Positions 63,763-64,000 of a stretch of 64,000 bases of DNA are shown here, piece by piece (within the stretch, counting starts at the first letter, position 1; every line of letters begins with the position of its first letter). The DNA comes from Novibacillus thermophilus (GTDB lineage: Bacteria; Bacillota; Bacilli; Thermoactinomycetales; Novibacillaceae), in assembly GCF_002005165.1 (NCBI RefSeq), contig NZ_CP019699.1, positions 2,604,001 through 2,668,000 of the forward strand, read 5' to 3'. A program made the position numbers and the translations under genes. The notes under the pieces are model-generated. The model did not search any database. It was not told the DNA's origin and was given only the letters and a program-made list of their open reading frames with translations.

Positions 63763-64000
63763 ATGATTCAAAGTTTGCTGAACGCGTTGGAAGGATGGGG
63801 GATCCCAGGGCTGCTGATCGTCATGGCGATCGAAGGATCTTCCTTTCCGTTTCCGGGAGTTTTTCTCGTCGTGACTTACGGCTACGTGTTGACCCCAACT
63901 TTTCCGAAACTCGTCGGTCTCGCCTTTGGCATGAGTTTCGTCTACAGTGTCGCCAGCTACATCCCGTACGGGATTGGGTATCAACTGGAGTCGATAATAC
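63763..64000 (+). CDS. DedA-family membrane protein, 3'-truncated by window
   Basis: The first 79 codons: MIQSLLNALEGWGIPGLL, then AIEGSSFPFPGVFLVVTYG and a second helix region. This is the N-terminal signature of DedA (SNARE-associated) proteins involved in membrane homeostasis and lipid-carrier flipping. ATG behind GAGGAG; the gene continues past the end. Confidence 0.85.
   Translation, partial: MIQSLLNALEGWGIPGLLIVMAIEGSSFPFPGVFLVVTYGYVLTPTFPKLVGLAFGMSFVYSVASYIPYGIGYQLESII

Noticed and set aside
1..64000. CRISPR arrays, tRNA or rRNA genes
   Set aside because: No regularly spaced repeats, cloverleaf-like genes or rRNA segments were seen by eye; a tRNAscan/Infernal run would settle it.

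Overview
The window is a Bacillales-type (low-GC Gram-positive) chromosome segment. Support comes from strong Shine-Dalgarno sites, frequent GTG/TTG starts, a YesM/YesN-controlled sugar ABC system without its own ATPase, tre and gat PTS operons, a menFDHBE cluster with divergent menA, a Bce-type transporter and secreted proteins with FIMAH, cohesin-like and dockerin-like modules. I cannot name the species; a thermophilic Thermoactinomycete/Bacillus relative is possible but not shown.

Left part (1-20.5 kb). The 3' end of a secreted DUF4185/FIMAH-type protein is followed by an intact IS1380-family element (1767-3477) with perfect 15-bp ends and a 5-bp target duplication. Directly behind it lies the highlight of the window, a compact thiopeptide cluster (3536-16222). 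A 52-residue precursor ends in the 14-residue core SCTTCVCTCSCCTT, which is the thiocillin/micrococcin core. It is followed, all on the + strand, by a leader-binding ThiF-like protein, a YcaO cyclodehydratase, a split LanB dehydratase, a pyridine synthase, an azoline dehydrogenase, a methyltransferase and two short-chain dehydrogenases. No L11-type immunity gene or exporter is seen. On the opposite strand is a large S8 peptidase gene broken by two single-base frameshifts.

Middle part (20.5-44.6 kb). A LysR regulator is divergent to a PfpI/DJ-1 protein. Next come a YesM/YesN two-component system with a sugar ABC importer, a ZIP metal transporter, a galactitol-type PTS operon with its BglG-type regulator and two zinc alcohol dehydrogenases, a flavin amine oxidase, a macrodomain protein, a cysteine-desulfurase-like protein preceded by an aminotransferase remnant, a manganese catalase with a Fur/PerR-like box inside its promoter, a TSUP permease and a GNAT acetyltransferase.

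Right part (44.6-64 kb). A trehalose operon (fused EIIABC, phosphotrehalase, GntR-type TreR) carries two TreR-like operators. It is followed by a CNNM/CorC protein, the menaquinone genes menA (divergent) and menF-D-H-B-E, threonine dehydratase, a DUF554 protein, a BceAB-type ABC transporter and the start of a DedA protein. The tre, gat and ABC loci feed carbohydrate uptake, the men genes supply the respiratory quinone, and the thiopeptide cluster is the accessory island.
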